Assembly: GCA_947561585.1 (NCBI GenBank)
Contig: CANNZV010001179.1
Coordinates: 62,001 to 126,000 of the forward strand
Length of the DNA stretch: 64,000 bases
Direction: 5' to 3'
Source: Caprella mutica
Lineage: Eukaryota; Arthropoda; Malacostraca; Amphipoda; Caprellidae
Of this stretch, positions 21,526 through 32,306 are shown piece after piece. Below the pieces are notes generated by a model, which was given only the letters and a program-made list of their open reading frames with translations, was not told the origin of the DNA and did not search any database. Position 1 is the first letter of the stretch. Each line of letters starts with the position of its first letter. Position numbers and translations under genes: made by a program.

Positions 21526-23684
21526 GTTCAAAAGTTTGTTGTTATATTGATAATTCAACATTTAATTTCAAATATTTATTTGTGCTTAAATTTGAACTAA
21601 TTCTTTTAAGCAAATATTGCTATAAATAATAGTCTGAAAACCACTATCAAAAATTATTTAGGCCAACAAATGAATTTTACAGACTAAGTACTCTTTATTA
21701 TGAAGTTTTCATTAATTTAATTTTATTAAAATATTAAGCTTCTACTAGCTACACCCTGAAATAAAAATATTTAAGTACAAAAACTAAAAATTAAACCTTC
21801 CTAATTGGGAAAATTAATACTTCAAACTATTGATTATTGACTTTTTGAAGTATGTTTGAATCTGTTATTTGTATGTATTAGGTAAATTATTATTTATATT
21901 GTAAAATCTAGATTACAGTGATTAGTTTAATAAAGATGTATTTTGTCAAGTAGAACATACCTAAGTAGTATGTTGTTGAAGTATTGGCTACTAGAAAATA
22001 ATCTATGGTGCTGTTTGTCAGTGTCTTGCAAAAAGTTCAAAAACGATAAAATATAGCTGGTAGTAGCTACCAGCCTAACAGTGCTAACAGCCTAACACCA
22101 CTGCATAACAGGTTACTTAGGCAAATAGGCAGTATTTGCTCCACAGATGGAAATATTTAAAATGGGAATGGAGTGTTGAGGCCCACTTTTGAAAATTAGG
22201 ACTTTACTGATGAATTGATTACTTAACTCCGAAGTTTTGCAGATTTCAAAATATTAAGATTGAATTGATGCAAATTTTATAAAACGAAGTATTTATCCTC
22301 CAAAATTCATTTGTTGGACAGCAGAATTTTTCAAAGTGGGTCATGACTTGTAACTTGTAGTCAAAATCTTGATGAGTAATGAGTAAAATTTGAAAATAGG
22401 TTTCATTTCTTTCGTGCCACCCAGTATATTGCAGATTTTTTAAATAATTTTTTATTTAGGTGAATCATTTATTGATGAGATATTGCAGAGCATACTTTAT
22501 AAGTTTGGGTAAGATAAGAATGATGAGTTTAGGTATCTTAACATGCTTTCAGTAAAACCTATAATATTAGTTAAATAGCCAATTTAATTTGGATAGAACT
22601 GGAGTACCAAACTTTGATCCATATTACTAATTGGAGTATAATTATGAGCAAAATGCTTAATAAGTCCAGTATTTTCATTTTCAAAAATATTTATATTTGG
22701 AATTGCTAAAGAATTTCTCTCCATTCTAACATTAAAATGAATTTGAAAATCCTCAGCTAAAGAGTTAATTTGTAGATTCATGTACATAATAACAGTCTTA
22801 CCTATTGAAACCAAGTAAAGTAGCTACTTATAATTCCAATTTAATCATTTTTTCACCAAAACCCTATCATCGACTAGGGTATTCTACTATTCCATCACAC
22901 TTTCCTGCAAACTTTGATCTAACATAAGAACTAATTCAGGTAGAAGCTCCATACTTACACCTTCCTAAGATATCATTTCGATAATGATTTGTACCTATTT
23001 TCAATCTTGTATCTCTTATTGTTATTCAATTATTAGCATACCTTTACTAAGAATTAGGGTAATTCCATCGCACTTGTGGGGTAAATAATCTCAGTGATAT
23101 TATTCCGACGCTAAATTTAATAAGTTATTGTCTATAAATGTGTGATTGGTTTATCTGTCTAAAGATATAGTGATTTCATTCAAACTTGCAAATATTTTGC
23201 ATTGGCTACAGTTATCAAAGAAAGATGTTGTATTTAAATTTCAACTATGAATTAAAATATTTGGAAAATGAAATAGAAAATATGACTACTAAACAATTAT
23301 TTAGCTTAAATTCATAAGCTTGAAACTCCTTTTTGGTTTTTTGGTTATGGCGGCAATGGGCCATAATGATACAATTTTTAGTGTAGCTACTTACTGGTAG
23401 TCAAGTTATTGGTATAAAAATATTCTGAAAAGCTATTCATTTTTGGCTTAAGAATAGGACAGTTGATAATACAGGTCAACTTAGAGAACAAAAACTTTGA
23501 AACCATCTAAAGAAGGAATCTTATGATCTATGCAACCTGTTGGAAATATTTTAAATTTTATGTTTTGATAATCAAATATAGTAGCTATAATTTATCAATA
23601 TGCTGTGTGTTGTTTGCCATGAACAGTTAAATTTTCTTATCAGTAATATGCTTAGCAAAATTTCTAAACAATTATTCCTTTCAG
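21526..23684. other. Insert A interior, no recognised gene
   Basis: AT-rich. The longest minus-strand frame (22584-22814, 76 codons) has no recognisable domain and no neighbouring support. I see nothing else in this stretch. Confidence 0.35.
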
Positions 23685-23765
23685 ATAAATCTATCAAGAC
23701 TTGGAAAAGGACATCTCCTGATATTTCACCCTTGGATAACTTGTAGTGTCATCTTGATTTGCTAT
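23685..23765 (+). other. Candidate internal exon (81 bp)
   Basis: The segment is preceded by TTATTCCTTTCAG, a good 3' splice site, and followed by GTGAGT, a good 5' splice site. The 81 bases are open in one frame for exactly 27 codons, with a hydrophobic second half. A further acceptor (ATTTAACAG) at 24819 precedes another frame that is open in the matching phase for about 30 codons and is also hydrophobic. A donor-like CAG|GTAAGT stands upstream at 18170. No family is recognised, and chance is quite possible in 10 kb of AT-rich DNA. Confidence 0.2.
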
Positions 23766-24819
23766 GTGAGTAGACTTTTCACTGTATTTATATGTTGAAG
23801 GTAGCTATAGCTAATTAAAGTATCATAACTACATAATAATGTGTCTGAAGTTGGCTAATTGATATTAACAATGATTTTTCTCCTAAAAATGTTCAAAAAT
23901 TGAATATTTTGAATCTTTTTTTTTTTTTTATCTCTTTGAATGAGAATTTTGTGTTCAATATTTATCAAATGTTTGCAGCTAAGTTATCTCACAAATAAAT
24001 TATGAACATTTTTTTGTAAATTTAGTCAAGTCTCATTATCTAACCAATGTCATAAAATGTTATTCTATTGCCAAAGTAGTTCTATTTTGTCATTACAATC
24101 AATCTAAATATAGCAAAGAAAGTTCTTAATTATCTTGATAAAAGTGAAGATGGAAAACGATATCTAGCTACTGGGAAATGTGTATTGAGTTTAAACTCGG
24201 TAGCTAATTTGATGCGAAAATTAATATTCAGTATAAAGTACCATCCTCTTTTCATCCAAATAATCTTAAAAATATGATATTTTCATTTGAACAACTGACC
24301 TGTTTATTTTTTTTAATTTTTATTATGCACAACAGCTTGCTGTTCTAAAGTAAACAGTTTAGTGATGGGAAAGAATAAATAAATATAGAAGTAGGCTATT
24401 ATGAACTCTAGCATTTAGCTTATGTTTATCACAATATACTTAGTTGAATATAGCTAGTTAAAAATGTATTTGCATTTACTGTAAATAGAAAAATATTTGC
24501 ATTCAAGCACAGGAAGGTGACTACAAAACCAAGAGCCTTTTGTAGCTTTTTACTCACTACTCACCCTATCTATTTTAAAATGATTTTTTATATTTTTATA
24601 TAACAGAGCAGAACAAATCTATTTTAAAGATTGTAGTAGAATTATATAACAAACTTAATCACAGAGCTCCCTGGCAAATTCTTCAAAAGATAAAAATTAT
24701 GCAAGATCATCACAGTTAGGCAACTGTTATCCAAATAAATTTTTCTGAACTTTGCTACTTTCTAATGTATCTAACTTTTTAATTTTATGACCTTTTAATG
24801 AATGTATTTTATTTAACAG

Positions 24820-24912
24820 GTGTGCAACTGTCCCATGATTGCTCTGCTATGTCTTCAAACATCAGTTATGCCACTGCATACATACATGTGTAGTTTGAGT
24901 AGATGCTCCTAA
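24820..24912 (+). other. Candidate terminal exon
   Basis: Begins after ATTTAACAG and stays open for about 30 codons before a TAA near 24910. The frame phase matches the candidate exon at 23685-23765. The predicted peptide is cysteine-rich and hydrophobic. There is no homology I recognise, and it is listed only because the splice signals and phase agree. Confidence 0.15.
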
Positions 24913-25349
24913 TTGTAAGTCAACATCATGCTGATCTCTTGTAGATGTAATTTAAAGTTAATTGTTTTATGAGTTATATATATGATTAACAAATTGTAAA
25001 ACGATTGGTCCAAGATCATGATTTGGCAACAAATAAACTTAATATATAAAATTAGCTGTATTCTTTAATATTGAATGTAAAATTAGAAGTAGCTATTTAA
25101 AATTTTAAAGTTAGTTCTCAAATTTAAATAAATATGCTATATGCATTTAGCTATATCAGAAATACAATAAATATCTATCTAATTTACTGCATTCAAAATA
25201 GCTATATAATTGATCAAAAAAATGTAACTAGCTGCTATTTATAACTAGCTATCGGAATTTTACAACAAATATAGAATCTTAATAGCATGTTTTTTATTGT
25301 TTATATCATTATTAAATTATCAATATTGCATCCATGCTCATTTTTAGGT

Positions 25350-26335
25350 ACCTCTTCAATTGACCCCAGGAGCTCCGTCCTGAAGCTGTCGATGGTTAAT
25401 GGAAGAAAAAGGGAGATGCCTCGCTTGGGTTCCAAACTGTTTTGGATTTCTATGTTTATCATTTTTTAACGCTAGTTGCAGTTTTGGAGAATAGCGCTAG
25501 GGTTATGATCTTCAATTATGAGGTTAAATTTTTTAGGTAGACTTCGTTTAGTATCACATTTTCGTTTCCTTTTCCATCCATATGTACAGCCACCGGTGCT
25601 TGTGTCTCTTTCAGTCACATTTCTTGGTGTGAAACTTTAATACTTGTATGAATCAAGCTTTTCTGCATCCAAGTGCATTGTCACTAGACTGGTGATAGGT
25701 AACATTGTTAATGGAGCCACTTTATTTTCTGAATGTTTCTCAGAGTCGAAGAAGACGTTAAATCCTCCTTTTAAAAATAATAAAGCTGATCATTAAATGA
25801 TAAATTTCTAGCTCTGTCAATCTGTCTTTTTCTCTATAAAAATTAACTATGATTATTTAATTATATTGAGCTGCCAGAGGTTCTATTCTGAAACTGTCTG
25901 TGGTGAATGGAAGAGAAGGGGGGTGCCTTCCCTTTGGACCTGAACTGTTGTAATTTGGTTTATAGATTGTTTTTCATATTTTAACGCTACTTGCAGTTTT
26001 AGAGGATAACGCTAGGGTTGTGCTCTTCAACTACGAGGTCTTAGATTTTGTGTTAGGTAGGCTCGTAGGCTTCATTTACTATCACCTCTTCATTTTCCTC
26101 TTCCATCCGTAAGTGCAGTTACCGGTGCTTGTGTTTTTCATCACATTCCTTTATAAGTGACGGAGGAGCTTTTCTGCATCCATAAGCTTTGTAATAACAG
26201 TTGTTTGTATCACTGCTCATGGATCCACTTTCCTTCTTCACTTATGTTTCCCGTCCTTTGTATTTAATTTTCTTTTGACTTTAGTGATACGGCATTTTGT
26301 TCCGAAACAGACGTTAAATCCCCTACTAATATAAA
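25350..26335 (+). repeat. Two tandem copies of repeat family C
   Basis: Copies at about 25350-25765 and 25870-26335 lie in the same orientation. Shared blocks are TTAACGCTA-TTGCAGTTTT, the GCGCTAGGGTT/ACGCTAGGGTT block, CACCGGTGCTTGTGT, CTTTTCTGCATCCA and a final ACGTTAAATCC. Other copies lie inverted at 41640-41930 and 55165-55600, with fragments at 36700-36795 and 48945-49045. No protein is encoded in common. It is an interspersed repeat of unknown class. Confidence 0.6.
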
Positions 26336-26699
26336 TTTATTACATTGATTGGTGTCTCTTCAGCACTATACTAGTCTAGTTGCTAACAGTTAACTTATGG
26401 TATTTTTTTCATTTTACATTTTTATTATTTAGAGTACCTTCATACAGTATTAATAATTAAAAGTACAGCATTAATTATTTACATCCTCTTACCATCGTGT
26501 ATTTGGATCGTAATTGTAAGTATATATTATATTTATTTAGTTTAAATTTTTTCATTTGGAATGTTCTCATGCAAACTCCTTCATTATTTGTATTATTATC
26601 CTTCATGAAATTTAAAATATATCAATTATAGTTGTGAAATCTTCATCTGTATTGTCGATACTAATAAAAGTAATATCTGTATGAATATCGCCAGATTTA

Positions 26700-27190
26700 T
26701 TTCTTCTATCATTACATAATATTATAGAACTAAGGTCTACAGTCATTATTCTGCAAACCGCATTCAATTATTAGGCTCAGTATATTTATATTCTTTGTTT
26801 TTAATGTTTTTGATACTCTGTGAACAACAATAGAGCGAATCACTAACCTGACGCTTAGAAAAAGATTGTGCACTCTTTGTTTTGATTTTAAATTTATGAA
26901 CAAACAATAAGTTTTCGGCTTTTGTTTAATTAAGATATAACTTGTTTCCTAAAGTATATAAACGTTCCTATAATAAGTTTATCCAATTGCATACCTTTAC
27001 ACGAATAATAAATGGTTATAGTATGCCTAGTTGACAATCAAAACAAATGGTGTACATTCTTTTTCTTCAGACCTAAAATTAGTAAGTCTGAAGTAAAAAT
27101 AGGTATTGTAGAGTTTTTATTATAAAAATAACAAAAATATGCTATCAAATTTCATGCGGTTTGCAGCAAGATGATGAGAAGCATCAGCTT
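26700..27190. mobile_element. MITE D, uninterrupted copy
   Basis: The inverted ends carry CTGCAAACCGCAT and its complement ATGCGGTTTGCAG, and an inner pair of AGTGTACA/TGTACACC-type blocks beside TTTGTTTTGATT. The copy runs from about 26700 to 27190 inside insert A. The same sequence, inverted, occurs at 42955-43215 and 47560-47760, where a LINE splits it. This copy therefore serves as an empty-site reference. Non-coding. Confidence 0.65.
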
Positions 27191-27987
27191 CATGGATTAA
27201 AGCAATAAAAAGATTTGCTTGGAAAGGAAGTTTCCATAGGATGTTAAATGCTTAAATCACAGTTTTTTGTTATTTACCAATCTGTAGTTTACCCACACCA
27301 ATCCTAAACATTACAATTAATAAACTTTATTTTTGGAAATGTGAAATTTGTCCACTGTTAAATAATCAATACAAATACAGTTTCTTTTGCTGTACAGTAC
27401 AGATTATTGTTTTGAAGTTATTTGTAATTACTAAAGCAAAAATGACTAGATTGGAACTGACTACTATAGATTAAAAATATATTTATGTTCACTACCATCA
27501 TTCTACTAAACATTTAATTCAACTAACCTCTCCTGATATTGTGTGATTAAAAGTATAATGCAATGTTAACAATTATTTAAATATATCACTTTATTAAAAA
27601 CAAGATAATCAAAGACTTGCATATTGAGCAACAGAAAATGAAAATGTAATTTAAAATTTAAAGCTTCAGCAAATAAAGATGTTAAGAAGTGCATATAAAT
27701 TAATTAGCAGCTTAAAGATACAGCTTTCATGAAATTGAAATGAACTGCTATAATTTACAACATCATGTCAACTTAAATTACGTGATTTATATTATTTTTC
27801 ATAACATAAGTGATTTGAAGTAATTATTACAGGCCTCACAAAATTAATTTGTTAACATTTTATAGTACAATATATCTACCGCTATTATATAATAAAAATT
27901 GGAAACATATTAAATTCCATGAAAATTGTAGAGTCTAATAAAGAACATAAAAAGAACAAGGTTAATACTTGAGTCTACCCTCGCTCC
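27191..27987. other. Insert A interior, AT-rich, nothing recognised
   Basis: No gene or repeat could be supported between MITE D and the right terminal repeat. Confidence 0.35.
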
Positions 27988-28172
27988 GTTTTCTATGCAA
28001 TGAGATGCGGTTAAGAGACTCTTGTTTGCTGCTAACTCCAACCGTTTTAAGTGAGTGTTAAGCGCTTAGCACATCAAGATTGTAACTGTTTTCACTGGTG
28101 CTAAGCGCTTAAGAGACTTTACCTTGAGCAACCCGATTTTTGCGGTTAAGAGTCTTTGGCTTGTGGCCCTTC
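27988..28172 (-). repeat. Insert A right terminal inverted repeat
   Basis: Reverse complement of 17349-17533 with only isolated differences. It reads directly into the displaced N-terminal half of BEL gag at 28177. Confidence 0.8.
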
Positions 28173-28176
28173 ATAT

Positions 28177-28651
28177 AGAAATCTGATAAATTGGTTCTAC
28201 TTCCTACAATATTATTAAATTGAGAAATAAAGCAGTGATAATCAAGCTGAGTACTTCCTTCGCCAAAAAAGAAATCACATTTAAGATCAGGAAGTCTAAT
28301 TTCGCTATTATTATTTGTAGACACTTCTGGTGGTTTCTTAGTTGACTCTGATTCTAAACTCTTTAGTTTGGATTTAATACCTAGAATATAGTCAGATAGA
28401 CTGTCTAAATCCGCATTGATTGCATCATTTAAATCATCTTCACAATCTACCAATAAGAAATGATTAATTACTATATCTAAGGCTTTGATATTATTTATGT
28501 AGCTATTAATAGATTCGTTCAATATGTCTAATTCTAGTTCATTGTTATCAGCCTTCTTAAAAGCCATAGTAATGCTGCGTTTAGCAACACCTCGTTTCAA
28601 TTTGAGATCTCTAAGGGTAGGACCCTTTTTCGATTGAGATTCATCACCCGA
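28177..28651 (-). pseudogene. gag: BEL/Pao gag, N-terminal part
   Basis: Starts most plausibly at MSGDESQSKK (28651); a second in-frame ATG eight codons upstream (28675) is less likely. A basic N-terminus (RDLKLKRGVAKRSIT) and a helical, acidic middle region are followed by IRLPDLKCDFFFGEG and DYHCFISQFNNIVGS, the conserved entry to the BEL/Pao gag core. The gene is interrupted at the ATAT flank of insert A, and the open frame beyond (28109-28176) is transposon terminal repeat. Its continuation is at 17344 and below. Confidence 0.8.
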
Positions 28652-28675
28652 CATTGCGATGATTACTAAAGGCAA

Positions 28676-29650
28676 TCAATGAGGAAATTTATATAGGATT
28701 TGCTAATTAAGACAATATCAAGTTTCAATAATATTGAATAGAACACAGGAAAAGTACAATATAAAAAGATAGATATAACAGATACGGCAATGCGAAACTT
28801 GAATAATGGTAACAATTAAGTTAAAGAATTAAGTTGTAGCAGGATTCGGTACGTCGCTTTCATCAGAAATCACAAAAATTAATGGTAGAGAAATAAAATT
28901 CAAGAATTAAATTATGTTAGGAAAAACTCCTATCAAAAAAAATTATGAAATGGTTAAGAAATAATTAAGACAAGAGGTATTGTTGACCTCGCTTTATTAG
29001 GGACTCTAGTGGAAAGACAAAAAGATAATTATTAATAACTGTTTTAACGAGACTACCAAAAATTATGTGATCCAAATAGCAAGCAACGTACCATTAATTA
29101 TATTACTAGAAGGCCCGTAAGCCAAATTAGAAGTTAGGGCAGTTCCTCTTCTAACGAAGCAGGCAGGTTTTATTCTAAAGAATAATTGAAATAGGTTTAG
29201 TTTTAATGTACCACCAGCTAACTATCACATCACTTATTTACACGGTAACAAACCTTGAATTTTAGTGTTTATCACAATAATTATATCAAGAGTCTTCTAA
29301 CAAGGTTAGGAAGACGGAGAGGGAAATATGAAAGGAGAGTTTTAGCTTAGAGCAGAGCTCTAGCTAGTTGGTGATAAGTACCTTGTAGTACTTTAGGGTG
29401 ATCAGACCGAATGGCCAAGATCGATTTTGATAGCAAAGGATTTAAAGTTTTAAGTGTACGATTAGAAGAGCATACACAAGATGATAGTTAGTTACGAGCA
29501 CAACAGTTTGATATTAATCGAATGAGATCTCGTTTAAGACTGCCTCATATCAGGCTCTACTGCTAAGAAGTAGGCCTTACAAAATAAAGTGATGTGAAGC
29601 CATCTGGTGGTATAATTAGTAGAGTAATTCTTATCATATTACTAATGATA
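28676..29650 (-). other. BEL leader and possible 5' LTR region, unresolved
   Basis: For a minus-strand BEL element the 5' LTR and primer-binding site should lie here. The region is not coding, but I could not match it to a 3' copy, because the 3' end near 7465 has decayed. No boundary is claimed. Confidence 0.3.
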
Positions 29651-31071
29651 ATTATTAATATTATTTTTATATGAAACTCTTAATAATAAGCAAGAAACCT
29701 AATAATATATACATGAGCTAAATGGTACATAAATCAATGAATATATACAACTATTTAATATATACAAAGAGGTTATTTTACAGACCTAGGGTTTAATAAG
29801 TTCAATGTTATTCATTGGAAACACTACCATGATTCATTTCTTCAAGTGATGCTAAATACATTCTAATATACTTTAAATATAGTAATGTTGATTCCATTTC
29901 ATTATAGATTTTTTCTACATAATACTTATTTTACATTATATGGGAAAATAAAGTCAGAATTATATAATGATACATGGAAATTAATATTATACCTTGCGGA
30001 TTAGTTGCAAACAAGTTTTATAAATATCAAAATTCAATTCCATTTCTCTAACACGTCGACTACGTATTGGTATTGGTATTAATTTGTACCACTATGTATA
30101 TTACTGATAGACTTAGAAATGCAAATATATATCACTGCCAATATTATAAACCAAAATTAAATTTTGACAATTTAAATTAGAATCATAACAATGTTTTAAC
30201 AGACTATATCAATATAGATATACACAGAGATAATCATCTCCTCTCTCCACTGTGAGACACATGATGCAGAAACAATAATGTTAACTTGTAGTTTTGAAAA
30301 TAGTAGTTAGGCTAAAAGGAGTTTTGAGCATATATACGTAGTCAACGTGTTAAAATATATTTTCCATATGCTCCAGTAAGTAATTCATTCCGTAGATCAC
30401 ATGCGATGAAGATCATGAGAAATTATCTGTTATTTATAAAGAATCAATGTAAACCACACGGCTAAGCAAACAACTTAAAGATAACTGTTGAGATTAATTA
30501 CTGGGCTGCTGCAAACTAATTGGTTACAAGTATCTATTTTCAGTTCCCTGAACCTCATTCAAGGAGATTATGTTCTTCTTTATCGTTTGTTGTCACGAGA
30601 ACTAAATGATGCAAACCATTGTAAACATCAACTGACTTGGTGAATAGAAAACAAATATACAACTTCATCAGATTACTTGAAAATGCATACCTATAATTTG
30701 AGATGAATTTATCATTTATGTTTGATAATATTTAAGGTTTGCATTCACTATTTTTGAGGAATATCATTAGTCTGATAATTTTCTCTGTATATTCGGTGGT
30801 ATATACTTTAGGTTGGCTCAATGAATCATCTCTATTCTTTAAATTTTTTTCTTCCTTTCATCTTATTGTTCTTTGTATATTCAACATTCTAATTTTTACA
30901 TTTATTTGATTGCGTGGTAATAAAATGATTTTGGGTCTAGGAAAATTGATCAGAATGAAAATTTATCGAATGAAAAATTGGTCGAATTGAAAATTGATCG
31001 AAAAGTATTTTACATTATTTAATACTTCATGTATCCTTATCCTTTTTTTTAATGTGTACTTATCTATCATT
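29651..31071. other. AT-rich non-coding stretch
   Basis: No gene recognised. A short run of diverged AAAATTGATCGAA-like words occurs at about 30945-31005, just before the DIRS element. Confidence 0.35.
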
Positions 31072-31200
31072 CTAGATTATTTGCGTTGACAAACCACAGC
31101 TTGTTCTTCAAGCCCCTTTCTTGGATCGCCCGTTATTTCTGATAAGAAAAAGAAAGGTAAGTGAACAGGTGAACCTCTGTGATAGAGAACTCAGTTATCT
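31072..31200 (+). repeat. DIRS left inverted terminal repeat
   Basis: 31085-31200 is the reverse complement of 36306-36421 (from GTTGACAAACCACAGC to ACTCAGTTATCT). The first 13 bases, CTAGATTATTTGC, are outside that match but are complementary to the end of the internal region at 36178-36191. Confidence 0.85.
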
Positions 31201-31367
31201 TCGGGCGCCCTTAGCGTATACAATACTTGGTGTCGTTTCCGGTTACAAATCTTGGTTATTCTTCAAATAAATAAAGATAAGTATTTTACATTATATCTAA
31301 CATTTTATTTTATGTATTCAGGTTTTAATTTTCTCGTTAATTTTTTGTTATATATTTTTCAATCATC

Positions 31368-31733
31368 ATGAGCGACTCCGAAAATTCCTCTTCAGATAAT
31401 GTATCCCTAGAGAGCATTCAGACTCTCCTAAAAGGAATGGGAAAAGCCAATCAAAAGAGCACTCTTGTCTGAAAGACCTTGCTAAGCGAGTCTCTACTAT
31501 CGAAAAGAGTTTTGATCATGGAAAGTCGCAAAAGCGCAAAGCCGAAATAATTCCGCCGAATAGTAAAAATGAGCAGTCAAAGAGGAGTCGTCAAACTCAT
31601 GAGATCGTTGTGGACGTGGATGAAAGTAGCTTTCCACAGACGTTTGTGACTAGTCCCAACCAACCTTTGACTGTTTTGGATAATGGTGAAGAGCAGATCA
31701 TTTCCTATGAGTTACCATCTGTCTCTAATAACG
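31368..31733 (+). pseudogene. DIRS ORF1 (gag-like), first exon
   Basis: Opens with an ATG followed by a serine/acid-rich start (MSDSENSSSDNVSLESI). A TGA at 31470 closes this frame, but a one-base shift just before it opens a frame reading LKDLAKRVSTIEKSFD, a basic KRKAE stretch and QPLTVLDNGEEQIISYELP. So one indel near 31450 interrupts it. The exon ends at G|GTAATT (31733/31734). DIRS ORF1 is presumed to be a nucleocapsid-like protein. The downstream part at 32307-33229 continues in phase if the intervening 573 bp are spliced. Confidence 0.6.
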
Positions 31734-32306
31734 GTAATTTCCTTTCTTATACGTTTTTATCAAAATATTGACTATAGTCTATATCTCCATATGATATTTT
31801 AGGCAATACTCTTAATATAATCAAGAGACTCAACACGTCATCCCTGCGTTGTTAACAGTGGAGTAAGTGTATAAGCTCATAATATAATATTTGTCATGAG
31901 GCTCAACACGTCATCCCTATATAATATATAGTGGAGTAAGTGTATAAGCTCATAGACCCATTCAGTACTATTAGTACTAAGGCATAGGCCACATGAGGCT
32001 TAACACGTCATCCCTAACTAGATGTTAGTGGAGTAAGTGTAGGAGCTCATTGAAATTATGGCCTAGCACGTTGTCCCTTAATATAGTGGATCCAGTGCAA
32101 GGGCAAGTTTTTAGTCTCAAACATGACTCTAATCAATTTTTGGCTTAGTACATTGTCTCTAAATTTTAAATATTTTAAAATTAATTAGTGGATTCAGTGC
32201 ATGAGCAAAATTTTGTTTAAAGAACTATTTAATTGCTTTATCTTTATTTTATTCGTTTTATCTTTATTCTATTGTTTTATATTTATTTTAATTTCGTGGT
32301 CTCCAG
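31734..32306 (+). other. Probable spliceosomal intron in DIRS ORF1
   Basis: Donor GTAATTTC at 31734, acceptor GTCTCCAG ending at 32306. Splicing joins codon base G to AA, giving Glu, and restores one frame across both exons. The apparent start at 32201 instead gives a hydrophobic leader (FIFILFVLSLFYCF), which is odd for gag and is explained as intron read-through. The intron also holds five hairpin repeats (31826-32205). Inferred from sequence only. Confidence 0.55.
31826..32205 (+). repeat. Five imperfect hairpin repeats within the ORF1 intron
   Basis: Copies begin near 31826, 31900, 31993, 32064 and 32146. Each has a CACGTCATCCCT-like 5' arm (later GTTGTCCCT or ATTGTCTCT), a 5-25-base loop, then AGTGGAGTAAGTGTA and AGCTCAT (later GTGGATCCAGTGCA). 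The arms are partly complementary, so each copy could fold. Repeats of this kind in an element leader or intron could bind gag or affect splicing; that is inference. Confidence 0.6.

Larger units (their letters stand above)
17349..28172. mobile_element. Insert A: 10.8-kb element with ~185-bp TIRs
   Basis: 17349-17533 and 27988-28172 are near-identical reverse complements, with tips GAAGGGCCACAAGCC. They are flanked by ATAT on both sides (17345-17348, 28173-28176), and the BEL gag gene is cut exactly there. Both ends carry subterminal words: AGTCTCTTAACCGC twice, and AAGCGCTTAGCAC with its inverse GTGCTAAGCGCTT. The TIRs differ at very few bases, which suggests recent movement. The interior is almost free of open frames and is loaded with MITEs and family C repeats. 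No transposase, integrase, polymerase or capsid domain was recognised. It could be a large non-autonomous DNA transposon; the superfamily is open. Confidence 0.75.

Noticed and set aside
22584..22814. 76-codon minus-strand frame inside insert A
   Set aside because: No domain, no convincing neighbouring exons on that strand.
17349..28172. Insert A as a Maverick/Polinton
   Set aside because: Length and TIRs are compatible, but no polymerase, integrase, ATPase or capsid sequence could be recognised and the flank looks like 4 bp.
32201..32306. Start codon at 32201 and hydrophobic leader as the true N-terminus of DIRS ORF1
   Set aside because: The leader is low-complexity A/T sequence; an upstream ATG exon and phase-matched splice sites give a more credible protein.
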